The notes under the pieces: generated by a model
The model's database searches: none
The model's input: only the letters and a program-made list of their open reading frames with translations
What the model was told of the DNA's origin: nothing
In this document: positions 10,568-22,787 of the stretch, piece after piece
How the letters are laid out: each line of letters starts with the position of its first letter
Position numbering within the stretch: position 1 is the stretch's first letter
Assembly: GCF_023091745.1 (NCBI RefSeq)
Contig: NC_068920.1
Span: 149,139,622-149,203,621, forward strand
Source of the DNA: Budorcas taxicolor
Lineage: Eukaryota; Chordata; Mammalia; Artiodactyla; Bovidae
DNA length: 64,000 bases
Direction: 5' to 3'
Program-made: the position numbers and the translations under genes

Positions 10568-10735
10568 TGAGGAACCTCGCTAAAGATGTGTTTGAGCTTT
10601 GCAGTGACCTCTGTGATCAGTGTCTTCAGGGAACAGCTTTGCCGTAGAGGGTGTCCGGGTAGGAATCCGAGGATCACCATGTAAACTGGCAATATCTCCA
10701 AATCACCACAGAGAGGAAGTCAAAAGCAGATCTTT
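10568..10735. other. Short spacer
   Basis: No recognised element. Confidence 0.45.
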
Positions 10736-10990
10736 AAAAAAAAAAATTCAGCTTTACTGAGGCATACTTGACACTTAAAATTGTAAGATTATTTAAATTA
10801 TATGAACAGTTCTCCTAATGTTTGCCCTGGAAACCATGAAACATTAAGTTGGGGTAATAATGTGCTAGTAACTTAAGCACAAATATTCTCAAGTCTTCTC
10901 ATGCTACAAAGTAATCTTCTTCTTTTTATTTATTAATTTTTGGTGTTAGTCAAATACTGTTGTATTATATTATCTTTTAAAAATGTATTT
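10736..10990 (-). mobile_element. Ancient L1 3' UTR fragment
   Basis: TTCAGCTTTACTGAGGCATAC and CTTGACACTTAAAATTG match the antisense of a common old L1M 3' UTR block. Similarity decays to the right and the right edge is uncertain. Confidence 0.45.
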
Positions 10991-11570
10991 TGAAAGATAG
11001 TACATCTCTTAAAAAAAAGATTATGTGTTTAAACACTGCTTGTGGAAGCCATCTATTTGTCAGAAAGCATGTGGAAATAGATAAGTATGTGTTCCTGGTA
11101 AATACAACAGTAGTAATAATGAAAACTATAGGTGAATATTCATCAAGAGTTTGGTGATACGCCTCCACTTTCTAGCATTCTATGCTTCATTTCAGGGAAA
11201 CATGGATTACAGCTTTTTCAAAGTAACTTGGAAGCATATTTGCTCAAGGGGTTGACTTTGGGAAGCAGGAAAGTGTGCTTCTCTGCTTACTTCCTTTAGT
11301 CAATAATTCAAAAACGGGTTCAGGGGAACAAAGCATGGTAAACTTCGCCTCCTTGCAAGAAGAATCTTTAGCAAACTGTGTTTTCTTAAGTCTGAGTTGC
11401 TTCTGAACTGCTGAGTGGCAGCTACGGATTTACCTGAAAACTTCCTCTGATTATAAAATTGAACTCTCCCTTTCTGCTATAGGGTTTTGCCTCCCAAACC
11501 ATTCCTGTCCAACAAGAAGGTAATTGCATCTCTGTCCCCGTGGGCGCCCTCTGCTAAGCTGGAGAGGCAC
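10991..11570. other. Single-copy sequence
   Basis: No recognised repeat or gene in about 580 bases. Confidence 0.5.
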
Positions 11571-11982
11571 TCAGTTCAGTTCAGTTCAGTTCAGTCAACG
11601 AGTCCTGTCGGATTATTTGCCACCCACTGGACTGCAGCACGCCAGGCCTCCCTGTCCATCACCAACTCCCAGAGTTGACTCAAACTCATGCACATCGCAT
11701 CGGTGATGCCATCCAACCATCTCATCCTCTGTCGTCCCCTTCTCCTCCCACCTTCAATCTTTCCCAGCATCAGGGGCTTTTCAAATGAGTCCGTTCTTTG
11801 CATCAGGTGGCCAAAATCTTGGAGTTTCAGCTTCAACATCAGTCCTTCCAATGAATATTCAGGACTGATTTCCTTTAGGATGGATTGGTTGGATCTCCTT
11901 GCAGTCCAAGGGACTCTCAAGAGTTTTCTCCAGCACCACAGTTCAAAAGCATCAGTTCGCCAGTGCTCAGCTTTCTTTATAG
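11571..11982 (-). mobile_element. BovB LINE 3' fragment
   Basis: The (TTCAG)n tail is at 11571-11595, followed by the antisense C-terminal BovB frame (minus-strand residues RVPWTARRSNQSILKEI and KLKLQDFGHLMQRTD, 11591-11920). The element is truncated at CTTTCTTTATAG. It has the GAATATTC tract with a CTGAA tail, an intermediate class. Confidence 0.93.
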
Positions 11983-12015
11983 GTACAGCTCAGACGTAAT
12001 GGAAAGGACTGCAGA

Positions 12016-12222
12016 GTGCATTGCTGTTCAGTCACTCAGTCATGTCCTGCTCTTTTGCAACCCGTGGACTGTAGCCCCCCAGGCTCCTTCATCCGTGGGA
12101 TTTCCCAGGCAAGAATACTGGAGAGGGTTGCTATTTCCTTCTCCAGGGGATTTTCCCAATCCAGGGATCAAACCCACATCTCCTGCATTGGCATGCGGGT
12201 TCTTTACCACTGAGTCACCTTG
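12016..12222 (-). mobile_element. Bov-tA SINE, near full length
   Basis: The plus strand reads GTTCAGTCACTCAGTCATG (SINE 3' end), then GGCAAGAATACTGGAGAGGG, then the head TCTTTACCACTGAGTCACC. An imperfect GAAAG(G)ACT pair flanks it and may be the target duplication. Confidence 0.9.
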
Positions 12223-12965
12223 AAAGACTCACTGTTACTAGTTAAACCTCTACTAGTTAACTGGTAGAGGGCTTCTTAAAGTCTGGCTTCACACGCATAG
12301 GTACCTGAAATCCTTCCTTCTCTGGTGTCCTCTTCCAGGGCGTCCCCAGCCCCCCTCCAAGGTCGCAGGATCACTGGCCACAACAGCTAAATTCTGGAGC
12401 ATGTCATTTTGTTCCGTTTTTTTGCCTTCTGCAAGATGGGCAAATCCCAAATCCTTTTCTGTCCTGGATATTCTTATTCTTCACCACTAACTTATGGTCT
12501 GCAAGATATCTCCTCTTGTTATTCATAGTAAGGAATGCCCTCATAGCATGACATTAGTGCACTGTTTGAAAGAAAATCTTCTAACCTATCAGGGGTGAAG
12601 ATAGGAAAGAAAACAAGATGACGTAAAGAATCCCTGATATAATCTTTGAGGTTTTCTCCTTGGAGAGCTTTCATAATTCCTGCCCTAAATTTCTCATCAG
12701 TAAAGTGAGAAATTTCAACTAAAATGATTCTCCTCTTGCCCCAACCGTCTTTGGTTCAGAAGTTGATCATCACTGAGTTTCTGCCCCAACCAAATACACC
12801 TTCTGTGCCTCCCATCCTTCTGCCCCTTCTTCCATCACCGTTTTTACTGTGTTAAACCAGAGTAACTTTCTGAAGGCTGAACACACACAATGAATAATCC
12901 ATATCAGCGTGTTAGAGATAGGGAGGAGACACACACTGTAGAAATGTTGTGTGAACCACACTGCA
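12223..12965. other. Single-copy sequence with a small palindrome
   Basis: No gene or repeat family recognised. A 24-bp near-perfect palindrome centred on GTTAAC lies at 12247-12270, overlapping a TACTAGTTAA direct repeat (12236-12245 and 12251-12260). Confidence 0.5.
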
Positions 12966-13247
12966 TGCTGCTGTTGCTGCTGCTGCTACTGCTAAGTCGC
13001 TTCAGTTGTGTCCGACTCTGTGCGACCCCATAAATGGCAGCTCACCTGGCTCCTCCGTCCCTGGGATTCTCCAAGCAAGAACACTGGAGTGGGTTGCCAT
13101 TTCCTTCTCCAATGCATGCATGCATGCTAAGTAGCTTCAGTCGTGTCTGACTCTGTGCGACCCTATGGACAGCAGCCCACCTGGCTCCTCTGTCCCTGGG
13201 ATTCTCCAAGCAAGAACACTGCAGTGGGTTGTCATTTCCTTCTCCAA
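12966..13247 (-). mobile_element. BOV-A2-like dimeric SINE (two Bov-A monomers)
   Basis: Two head-to-tail Bov-A units lacking a tRNA head lie on the minus strand. Each has CGTGTC/TGTGTC-CGACTCTGTGCGACC and CAAGAACACTG words and ends CATTTCCTTCTCCAA. They are joined by a GCATGCATGCATG linker near 13112-13126. The 3' end on the plus strand is a (TGC)n run (12968-12990), the antisense of the usual CAG-rich tail. Confidence 0.88.
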
Positions 13248-14359
13248 CATTGCATGAGAACATGTCAAATACTAGCTAGAACACTAATTCCAAAATGTTT
13301 TAGAGGCAGCACCATAAAGGGAAAAAGATGAAAAATCAATACAGTAAAGATTTTCCGCAAGTAACTCATGCATTCAAGGTGGCCTCAGACTCCTTCTGGA
13401 AAGTTCTGAGCTCCATAATCTCTACCTTTTGCTTTTAGTCTTAGTATCTGTCAGTGGACTATCACAGTCTCTCTTCTTCTTATTCTCTCCTTCCTGAATT
13501 TACCTTCGCAGTGATTTTAATTGACATCAAGTAATCACACAGAATGTCACCTCTGCAAAAGTAACTTTTTCATTTATAAAGGCCAGATCTAGGTGCTTTG
13601 TCATAATTGAAAGTGTCCATCTCTTTTCCACTCACATGTAAAAGCTCATAGAAAGGCCAGAAGGGGAAAAACTAGGCATCTTCCCCAGCCAGTAAGGTCC
13701 ACATAAGCGACACCCAGACCTAAGGCTAGGGAAGCCTTGCTCAGCTCTGCTATTTGATGGAAAGGCAGCATCCGCAGGTGACGTCCCATCTGAGCAGAGC
13801 CAGCCGAGGGCCACGGCCACTGCCCTGCTCAGGAGCCTCGTCCTACGATGCTTCTGCTCCTGCCTCCCTCGTGTTTCCATTTCAGGCAGAGCAAACATGT
13901 GTAAATACTTTATTAAAATTGAAAAAAAATAAAACGCACGATGTGAAAGCTGTTCCCCTCTGATTGATTTTTCAAAAGCTCCCTAGACTGCTTCTGCTAC
14001 AGATGTTTGCAAAATGATTGGCTGCAAAGGGGGCTTAATTCATAAAAGCAATAAAATGTTGCTTATTGACTGAACAGATGAACTAGCTGGGGGTGGGGGG
14101 TGGTAATTTGGAGTGTTCTTATTGGAAGTGCTTTGAAGAAATGTAATGATAGTGGAGAGACAGAGTCTTATTAGCTGTGGTAAATATATTTTCTTACAGA
14201 AAGCTTGGGAGGTTTTTGGAATAACTGGAAAATAACCCTCAGATTTTCCATTTTACTGGCTTTTTGACTAAATGTGTAACTCTCAGCTTTGTAAAATTGT
14301 ATAATTCTTGATGTGCAACATTTAAAACCGATAGGTACATTTTTAGGGTAATGGGGAAA
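13248..14359. other. Single-copy sequence
   Basis: No young repeat in about 1.1 kb. 13960-14350 has a conserved-noncoding look (AATGATTGGCTGC, GGGCTTAATTCATAAAAGC) with a G-rich run near 14089-14103. No exon is recognised. Confidence 0.45.
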
Positions 14360-14420
14360 CGTTTAGGGCTGGGAGTCAGGACAGCTGGGTTCAAGTTTTA
14401 GTTTTACTACAGACCCTATC
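14360..14420 (+). mobile_element. MIR SINE core fragment
   Basis: GGGAGTCAGGACAGCTGGGTT, then TTTTAGTTTTACTACAG, resemble the MIR segment before and at the tRNA B-box. The fragment is short and diverged. Confidence 0.4.
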
Positions 14421-15296
14421 ACAGTTCTCTTCAATAAATAAGTGTTGGAGAAACTGAGATGGAGAAGCCTGTACTCTTGCCTCCAGTAGCAGAGAGTCTA
14501 GGGTGGTGAGTGGGATTCTCAGCAGACCCTAAACATTCCAAGGAAGTACACTGGGGGGCAACTGGGGAGCAGTGAAGTGAAGGGGTCACATGGGGTGAGC
14601 TGGGGTGCTCTGGGTCTCCCACCTCTGCTTCAGCAAATGATTTCTGCTTTTTCCAGTCATATCAGGCTACAAGAGTAACATTTCACCTGCCTAAACTATT
14701 GGCTTCTCTAAAGTTTTTTCGAAAAACAGTAGTTTCATGATGAGTCATGTCTGTCTTTCCTTCCAGGCAAGTGTACCTAGAACGGTAAGAGCCAGCGGTA
14801 GGTACGCAAGACTCTGTTAAATCTGAGTCATGAAGAAGCAGATGTCGTGTTCTCTGCTGCCACCTCTTCCACCAGTTCGTGGATCTTCTTGGATTAATAT
14901 TAATATTTTCATTATTGTAACTCTTTATTTTTACAAAACCTAATCTGTATTTAGAGATACATGAATAAGGATAAACACATGCTATGAATGGTACTCAGCA
15001 GAGAAATGAAATGGATGTTGGCCCAAAGGATGGTCAGACACAGTGATGCCCACCCCACCCCCTCCCCCACCCACGGGAGGTCAGTTCGGAGGGAATCAAT
15101 GCCAGGCTGTGTTTGGAGGCCCATGGCCTGTGATGTCTATATCTTGACCCCACAACACTCTTCCCCCATGGATTACAGGGCCTGTGTCCTGAAAATCAAT
15201 ATTTAATTTGTTTACAGCATCAGATGAGACACTCGGTAGCGTATATAAACGCTGGCATCTTTAAAGAACACATCGCTTGCTGGAACCTCTGTAATA
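14421..15296. other. Single-copy sequence
   Basis: No repeat or gene recognised. A short C-rich tract lies at about 15051-15072. Confidence 0.45.
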
Positions 15297-15545
15297 GCAG
15301 TCCCCAACCATTTTGGCACCAAGGACCAGTTTCATGGAAGATAATTTTTCCATGGACCGGGGTGGAGGGGTTGGTTTGGGGATGACTCAAGCACATTACA
15401 TTCATTGTGCATTTATTTCTATCATTATTACATCGGGGCCACCCCACAGCATCAGGCATTAGATCCTGGAGACTGGGGACCCTTCCTCTACAGCCTCCCA
15501 TGAGACCTGCTGCCTTCCTTCTCTGCTCGCCATCTGCTGTCACCC
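15297..15545. mobile_element. hAT-Charlie / MER1-group DNA transposon fragment
   Basis: GCAGTCCCCAACCATTTTGG, ACCAAGGACCAGTTTCATGG and TTTTTCCATGGACCGGGGTGG are the well-known terminal block of the MER1/Charlie group. ATCAGGCATTAGATCCTGG further right fits the same element. It is non-autonomous and contains no transposase frame. Confidence 0.68.
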
Positions 15546-15840
15546 CTTGTGGTCCTTGACACCCACGAGGTAGGTCAGGATTCCATCCTAAAACACCTCC
15601 AGTGTTGTCTCTCCTTAGTTTCAGTGGTTATACAATAGCTTTGGGCATCAAATGGAGGTAATGAGAACAATTTTAAAAAAATTATTACTTTCAATGTCAA
15701 TGACAAGAATGCATACATAGCCATCAATGGATAATTACCTATATTTCATTGCACATTTATATTAGCTCTGAGTTCCTAGTGTCTGACACGTGTTAGGGAT
15801 TTAAATCATATCTGTAATGAGTAATTTTTGCACATACCTG
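15546..15840. other. Short AT-rich spacer
   Basis: No recognised element. Confidence 0.5.
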
Positions 15841-16050
15841 TGCTCAGTCACTCAGTCATGTCTGATTCTTTGCATCCCATAGACTGTAGCCCGCCAGGCT
15901 CCTCTGGCCATAGGATTTCCCAGGCAAGAGTGCTGGAGTGGGTTGCCATTACCTCCTCCAGGAGACCTTCTTGACCCAGGGATCGAACTTGCGTCTCTTG
16001 CATTTCCTGCATTGGCAGGCAGATTTACTATTGAGCCCCTTGGGAAGCCC
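15841..16050 (-). mobile_element. Bov-tA SINE, near full length
   Basis: The plus strand reads TGCTCAGTCACTCAGTCATG, then CAAGAGTGCTGGAGTGGG, then the head ending TTGGGAAGCCC. A 10-base CTTGCATTTC insertion-like repeat lies near the B-box. Confidence 0.9.
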
Positions 16051-16302
16051 TGTGTATACCTCACTGAGCTTATTGCCTCCCAAGTTTGTACAGTCTGAGT
16101 TCCCTCAGGGCTCAACTTTGGGAGTGGTTGCAGTTGATGGCTGCTGCATGGCAGGTATTCTTTGTTTCCTTCCTGCATTCCTCCAGGGACGCAGTTCCTC
16201 ACCAGCTGGAGGAGACTGCAATTGCTGATGACTGTGACTGGCATGACTTAGGGACGGAGCCCAAGCACAATCTGTCCTAATGTAAGCTCTTAAACGTTAC
16301 CT
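16051..16302. other. Short single-copy spacer
   Basis: No recognised element. Confidence 0.45.
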
Positions 16303-16548
16303 ACAGTCATTACTAGCTTCCGAGGTGGCACTAGTGGTAAAGAACCTGCCTCCCAATGCAGAGATGTAAGAGACGCAGATTCGATCCCTGGGTGGGCAAG
16401 ATCCCCTAGAGAAGGGCATGGCTGCTCGCTCCAGTATTCTTGCCTAGAGAATTCCATGGACAGAGGGGCCTGGAAGGCTACAGTCCATAGGGTTGCAAAG
16501 AGCTGGACATGACTGAAGCGACTTAGCATGCATGCACACACAGTCATT
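16303..16548 (+). mobile_element. Bov-tA SINE with 9-bp target-site duplication
   Basis: The SINE spans 16312-16539 from the head (AGCTTCCGAGGTGGCACTAG) to GCGACTTAGCATGCATGCAC. Flanking ACAGTCATT repeats lie at 16303-16311 and 16540-16548. Confidence 0.94.
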
Positions 16549-17040
16549 CCAATAAAGCTTCCCAATAAAGCAAAACATCTACACCTTATGAAGTGTTTTT
16601 ACATATACTTGGGTGAAAAGTAACAAATTTGAACTTAAACTGGAAGCACATGCATGGTTTAGGTGTGCCCAAGGCTTGGGGCTCTGGGCACAGTGTGAAG
16701 AGGCAACAGTCCTTCTCTGCCTCCTTCAGAAAATCTCACACAGAGGAGATGCTTTACCTTCAGCTCTGCTCTCTGCACAGCCAAGAGCAGATGCCAGCTC
16801 ATTCAAAGAGCATTGCTTGAGCAATAAAGACGAGAAAATGTGTAAATGGGGTTTTCTTCAGAAGAGAAAAGGAAAAAATTAATGAAACAAGACTGAATAC
16901 CAAAGTGGACGGTAGGAAAATGGAAGCAGTCTAGACTGAGAACAAAGACATATAATAAGATTTTTTTTGTTGAAATGACTGTATTGCAATTTTGGGGGCA
17001 CTCACCCTGCAGCAACTTTCATTAAATATAAAAATACCTT
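16549..17040. other. Single-copy sequence
   Basis: No recognised repeat; an 89-codon plus-strand frame (16613-16882) has no known domain. Confidence 0.45.
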
Positions 17041-17238
17041 GGGAATTCCCTGGCAGTCCAATGGTTAAGACTTTGCCTTGCAAAGCAGGAGGTGAGGGTT
17101 CAATCCCTGGTCAGGGAGCTAAGACTCCACATGCCTCAGGGTCAAAACACCAAATATAAAACAGAAGCAATATTGTAACAAATTCAATAAAGAGTTTAAA
17201 AACATGTCTACAATTTTAATTAAAAAAACAAAAAACAG
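17041..17238 (+). mobile_element. CHR-type tRNA-derived SINE
   Basis: The head GGGAATTCCCTGGCAGTCC, B-box GGTTCAATCCCTGG, CHR body TATAAAACAGAAGCAATATTG and an A-rich end are all present. Confidence 0.87.
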
Positions 17239-17415
17239 ACCCTGATGCATATGGCACAGACTTATACAGTGAGTTACAGAGTGGCGGCCCTCCTGGAGAA
17301 AAACGGAACCTGAATACTTGATTTTTCCTAAAAATTTTGCAGAGAACTCTTTATTAGACATGGGGGCAGATTACAGAACATAATAATGTCTCAGGGCAGC
17401 TACTTCATCAGATGA

Positions 17416-17625
17416 AGGCCCTTGGTGGCACCAGTGGTAAAGAACCCACCTACCAGTGCAGGCAGACCTAAGAGAGGAGGGCTCGGTCCCTGAGTCAGGC
17501 TGATCCCCTGGAGGAGGGCATGGCCGCCCACTCCAGTATTCTTTCTGGAGAATCCCATGGACAGAGGGGCCTGGAGGGCTAAGTCCGTATGGTCGCACAG
17601 AGTCAGCCGCAACTAAATCAACATG
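17416..17625 (+). mobile_element. Bov-tA SINE
   Basis: A head with the CACCAGTGGTAAAGAACCC variant, B-box, body ACTCCAGTATTCTTTCTGG and end CACAGAGTCAGCCGCAAC are seen. Confidence 0.9.
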
Positions 17626-17784
17626 GCGAGTATGGTGTTTGCATTTTCATACCTTACAAGGCAATGTTCTTTCTATGGTGTTTCATATTATTAGATCCAA
17701 GTTATCTGAGATCTTGAGTCAAGAATAAGCCATTGATCTGAATGGATAATGGAAACGGAATTGGCCTGAGTAGGGATTGTTTCT

Positions 17785-17905
17785 TTCAAGTTCTATCTCT
17801 ACTACCGACCAATTGTGCAATGTGGACAGAGCAGTGAACACCACAGAGGCTCAGTTTCCTCATATGCGAAATGAAGGGGTTGGCGCACACCACCTCTAGT
17901 TTGCT
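17785..17905 (+). mobile_element. MIR SINE
   Basis: CTATCTCTACTACCGACC, AGGCTCAGTTTCCTCATATG and CGAAATGAAGGGGTTGG follow the MIR core and CORE-region order. It is diverged but readable. Confidence 0.65.
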
Positions 17906-18947
17906 TCCTAGTGTCTTTCCTGATGGATAATTCAGCAGCATGAGTGATGTTGGAGCATTCCTGACTTCAGTCCTCCACACTGTCCATGACCTTCTTAGAA
18001 CTCTGTTTGAAAGGACTGGTATTTCCTTGCAAAGAGAAAAAGAGGGATTGTTAGGATTCTTGTCTAAGAGAGCCTTTAACTTGCCTTCAGATTCCTTTGA
18101 AGTTGAACAAAGATATAAGTGGAGTCACGTCTCTGAAATTGGGCATTAGTCACAGCCCAGAGAGTAAATGACAGCTCCCTCAATTCTTGTCACCAATTTT
18201 AAGTGAGTGAAATGAGGAGAGGTGGGTGTGTTCAAGTCTCTTTTGAACGCATTTCATATTGTGGGGAACTTTCCCTCAGGTCAAGCACCCTTCTGTTAAA
18301 TTTCACATGGCTATGCTTTTTAAACTATGAATATTCATTTGATTAATATTTCTACGCCTGTGAGTTTAAAAAAGAATCTATTCATGCACAATAGCCCAAG
18401 AACACTATGAGATGGACTTATTATTGGACTTGAATGGCCTACCAACAGGGCTCCCCTATTATCTGCTTTCATGTAAGAGGCAGAAAAGAAAGAAAGAAAT
18501 CTGAAAATCAGGGGTCAGCTTTTCAACACGCAGTTACCAGCATTTCAAACACTGCAGCCAGCAGGAAAGCAAAGCAGAAAGAATAATACACCTTCTTTGA
18601 ATGAAGGTAGGTGGAAGGTGAATTCAAGAATATCCTTGACTCTGAAAGAATAATTATTTTCAAAAGGGTGCAATGAGGCAACTTTTCTCAGTGCTAACCA
18701 TTGGGGACATAAATTTATATAATCTTTTAGAGTGCTGTTAGAAAAATAAATATCATATGGGGGATGATAGAGGGGTATATAGACAATAGGAAGAAAAATA
18801 GGGAAAAAGGGAGTATATATCAGAAGACTTGAGAAAGTGCATGTTCTTGGTTGTAGCAGTAATTCCCCTTTATCTGGAAATACATTTTAAAACTAATATT
18901 TGTATATACATGTGTGTGAATATTACATATAATAGTTGCAAGTAGGT
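17906..18947. other. 1 kb of single-copy sequence
   Basis: No repeat family or gene recognised; AT-rich to the right, ending in a TA/TG-rich tract. Confidence 0.45.
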
Positions 18948-19107
18948 ATGTATATTTAATGGAGAAGGCGATGGCACCCCACTCCAGGACTCTTGCCTGG
19001 AAAACCCCATGGACGGAGGAGTCTGGTAGGCTGCAGTCCATGGGGTCGCAAAGAGTCGGACACAACTGATGCGACTTAGCAGCAGCAATAGCAGCATGTA
19101 TATTTAA
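18948..19107 (+). mobile_element. Bov-A monomer SINE with 12-bp target-site duplication
   Basis: GGAGAAGGCGATGGCACCCC starts the headless Bov-A unit at about 18960; it ends GCGACTTAGCAGCAGCAATAG near 19095. The perfect duplication ATGTATATTTAA is at 18948-18959 and 19096-19107. The insertion is in a TA/TG-rich tract and still close to consensus. Confidence 0.95.
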
Positions 19108-19200
19108 ATGTTTACATGTAAGAGTATGTATGTACATACACATATGTACATGCAATGTATATGTAATTATATATGCATGTAGAATAGAAATCCTTCTTTC
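19108..19200. repeat. TATG/TACA-rich low-complexity tract
   Basis: Alternating purine-pyrimidine words include a 14-bp perfect palindrome TGTATGTACATACA at 19127-19140. It continues the tract that starts before the Bov-A at 18960. Confidence 0.75.
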
Positions 19201-19760
19201 AAATGCCATTGTATTTCATGCACATACACATATAGTAAATAATGTGTGTCTGTATTTTTTATCAAGATAAAAAAAGTTAAGCTGTAATTGACAAATTGCT
19301 GTAGGTTTAAGGTGGAGAAGTTGGAGATTTCAAATGTCCAGGGTCCAGTCTTGGAGGAAAGACTCCCATTTATGAGTTTTAACCCCAAGATTCCACCAAG
19401 GTTATCAATGTACCTAGGATCTGAGAAGACTCTGCTGATGACCCAAAAGGGAGAGAGGAAAGATAACTATTTTGAAATACAGCCAGAACATCCTTTTCTC
19501 CTAAAGGAATTGTCTCAAAAGAAGTAATTCTCCCAGAGCCTAATAACCTGGGAAACAACACCACAGGTGCCTCTAGCCTTGTCATCTCCCTTAAGGTGGG
19601 AAAAGCTGAGAAGATCTTGTGAAGGTCATGATATAGGGACACAGGCTCACTAACAGGCTGAGAAAAGCCCCAGGAGGTTGTTAAGAGAAAACAGGGCAGA
19701 AGACATAGTTGAAAATCCTTTAATTATATTTCTCAAACTAAAGTTATAGCAAATGAAAAT
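19201..19760. other. Single-copy sequence
   Basis: No recognised repeat or exon. Confidence 0.45.
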
Positions 19761-20204
19761 TTTGTTGTTATTCAGTCTCTGAGTGGTTTCCAACTCTTTG
19801 TGACCCCATGGACTGCAGCACTCCAGGCTCTCTGTCCACCACCATCTCCTGTTTTTGCTCAAACTCTTGTTCACTGAGTCAGTGATGCCATCCAATCATC
19901 TCATCTTCTGCCGCCCTCATCTCCTCCCACCCTCAGTCTTTCCCAGCATCAGGGGCATTCCAATGAGTCAGCCCTTGTACCAGGTGGCCAAAGTATTGGA
20001 GTTTCAGCTTTAGCATCAATCCTTCCAATGAATATTCAGGGTTGGTTTCCCTTTAGGACTGACTGGTTTGATCTCCTTGCTGCCTAAGGGACTCAAAAAT
20101 CTTCTCCATCACCACAGATCAAAAGCATAAATTCTTCAGTGTTCATCCTTCTTTATGGTCCAACTCTCATATCCATACATGACTACTTAAAAAACCATAG
20201 GCTT
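19761..20204 (-). mobile_element. BovB LINE 3' fragment, diverged
   Basis: The plus strand begins with the antisense CAA tail (TTGTTGTTATTCAG) and runs through the antisense C-terminal RT region to CATGACTACTTAAAAAACC. It has many substitutions and small indels, and the GAATATTC tract. It abuts old L1 sequence on its right. Confidence 0.9.
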
Positions 20205-22200
20205 ATCATAATGAAACTGTTGAAAGGGAAAGGTCAAAGAAAAATTTTGAAAACAGAAAAAAATCACAGTCAAAAGAAATAATTATAATGACATCTGATC
20301 TCACAGCAGAAATGACAAAATCCAGAAGACAATACTTCATCTTTAAAGTGGTGAAAGAAAGGAAGAGCTAACCTAGAATCTTGTAGAATTTAATACCCAG
20401 CAAAAATACCCTTTAAATAAGAAAATTAAAGAGATATATTTCTAGCCAAACAAAAACTCAGAATTTTTTGCCAGTTGGCATCATTAAAGGAATCAGTAAT
20501 TTCTGAGAAGAAGGAGAAAATATCCCAGATGGAAACATGGAAATGCCAGAAGGAATGAGGAGTAAAAAATAGTAAATATGTAATTAAATACAAGTATATA
20601 TGAGCTATGCAAAGCATGAATATTAAAGCCTCATGGAGACTAAAATACATACAGAATTAAAATACATAGAAAAAGGACCAAAAAACATCCAGTGGGTATA
20701 AATGGAAATAAAGGTCCCAGTACTAAGTGGAAAGTAATAAAATTACTAAAATATACTAGGCAGCAATAAGTCAAAATAAACAACATAAGGATCAATCTAA
20801 AATATAATAATATAATTATAGCATAACAATATAATATAAACTTACCACACATCAATAGAAATGAAAATGTAATAATGAAATCTATTTACATAAAAGTCAA
20901 GGAAAGAGGTAAGTTTTAAACTACGTAAGTGTAATAACACACAACTTAAAAGAGATGAAGAATATAACAACTTCTGTTAATTCAAAAGAGCACAAGAAAA
21001 GAGAAAAAAGTGTAAGCAGAGAGCAATAATCAATGCAGAAGGTTAACAAGTGCTTTTGCTTCATGAAAACATAAAGATTAAGAATTACATATCAAGAAAC
21101 AAAAAGGACATCAGTTACCAGGCAGAAAGAGAGGCACATTACTATAGATATCACAGGAATTAAAATTATAAAAAGTAGTAAAATTACTTTATGTCAACAA
21201 TTCAAAAATGAAAATAAAATAAAGAAATTTTTGCATGGAAAAATCCTTTCTAAATGACATAAGCAGAAATAAAAATCTGAATACATTTCTATTTATTCAT
21301 TTAATTTTATAATTGCATCAAAAATCTTAAATATAAAAATAACAAATGGCATGCAAAACCTCTTTCTAAGAAATAAAAAGCACTATTGAGGTAATTTAAA
21401 GGAAATGTAAATGTAGAGATATATCACATTCATAAATTAGAAAGCTCAATATTTCAGGGCATGTATTTCCCCCAAGCTGACCTATGGATTCAAAACCCCA
21501 ACAGAGTTCAGCTTGAAGTGAATTCTAAAATGTATTTGCAAATGTATATGGAAATACAAAGAAATTAAAAGAGACAAAAAAGAACAAAGTTGGAGGATGT
21601 GCACTAACTGATGCTAAAAATCCAGTTATTGGTTTGTGGATACAGATTATTGGAACAGAATAGAGACCAGAAATAGACCCACATATGTACATTCAATCAT
21701 TTTTTACTAAGGATCTGAGGCCTCTCAGTGGAGAAAATCTTTTGAAAGAAAATAACACTTCACTAATTTACTAAACACCTGGGAAGTAAGAAAACTAATT
21801 ACAGACCCCTAACTCACATTTTGCACAAAATTTAATTTGAGATGGATCATAGCCCTAAACCTAAGAGCTAAATTCATTAAAGTTGTATAAGAAGTCATAG
21901 GAGAATAACTTTCCAGGTAAATTTTAAAAAGACACACATACATCATAATCATAAAAGAATAAAGGCAAATTGGAACTGATGATAATTTAGATCCCCTACT
22001 CTTCAGAAGCTACAACTAAGAAAATGAAAAAAAAAAAAGAAAAAGAAAAAGAAAAAAACAAACCATGGGGCTAGGAGAACAGAGTCTCAGTAGGTATCTG
22101 ACAGTGGAGTGAAGGAACCATTCTGTGTGGTACTGGGGTGAGGCATACATGGGTCTATGCACTTGTCAAAACCCATATTGCTGTACATGCCAAACAGAGA
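20205..22200 (+). mobile_element. Ancient L1 (L1M-type) ORF2 and 3' fossil, AT-rich
   Basis: Characteristic L1 words survive in plus orientation: ACCTAGAATCTTGTAGAA near 20371, AAGAACAAAGTTGGAGGATG near 21582, TTGGAACAGAATAGAGACCAG near 21650, and the CTAAACCTAAGAGCTAAATTC block near 21855. No frame is open. An A-rich tract with AAAAAG units lies at 22026-22062. Confidence 0.7.
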
Positions 22201-22787
22201 ACTTCAATGCATGCAAGATAAAAAGTACAAATTAAATCAGGAGGCCTAGGAATCTAAGGATGGGACGCCAAGTGAGTCCAAGTATCAGGGATATGTGACA
22301 ACTTCACTGAAGGGGACAGGGGCAGAGGACTTAAGATAGCCTTGAAACTATTGTTTAAACTGGTGACTGTGAAACTAGAGATAAAGGAACTGTACTCTAA
22401 TTGTCAATTTGCTTCTCATGGCAAACTAGGTTAACGATTGTCAAACTTCTTCACATGTACACTGGTGTTGGACAAATAAGAAACAGATGGTAGAGGACTA
22501 CAATGAAGCTTCTCGTTGTTGGAAAGGAAAATTCCAGGTAAGCAAGAAGGGAAGGCTGGGATGAACCCTGTAGTAAGTGTATGAGTCAGAAACTTCAGTA
22601 TGAGCCCATCTTTGCTTGGGTGTGTGCATATACTTTTACTAACATATTTATAGAGGCAATATTTCATCCCACATACATCAGCTTGTACACATACATGTGT
22701 TATCTAACTTCTCCACTGAGATGGCCTTGACACCTGAATGCTAACATCCAGATCTTTATTTTTAAATATTATTCTCCTAGGACTTCC
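22201..22787. other. Old repeat-derived or single-copy sequence
   Basis: The part left of about 22200 looks like a decayed L1 3' UTR. From about 22300 I recognise nothing. Confidence 0.4.

Noticed and set aside
16613..16882. Possible exon with a CTCCTTCAG acceptor-like word
   Set aside because: No matching donor, phase or protein family; acceptor-like words are common.
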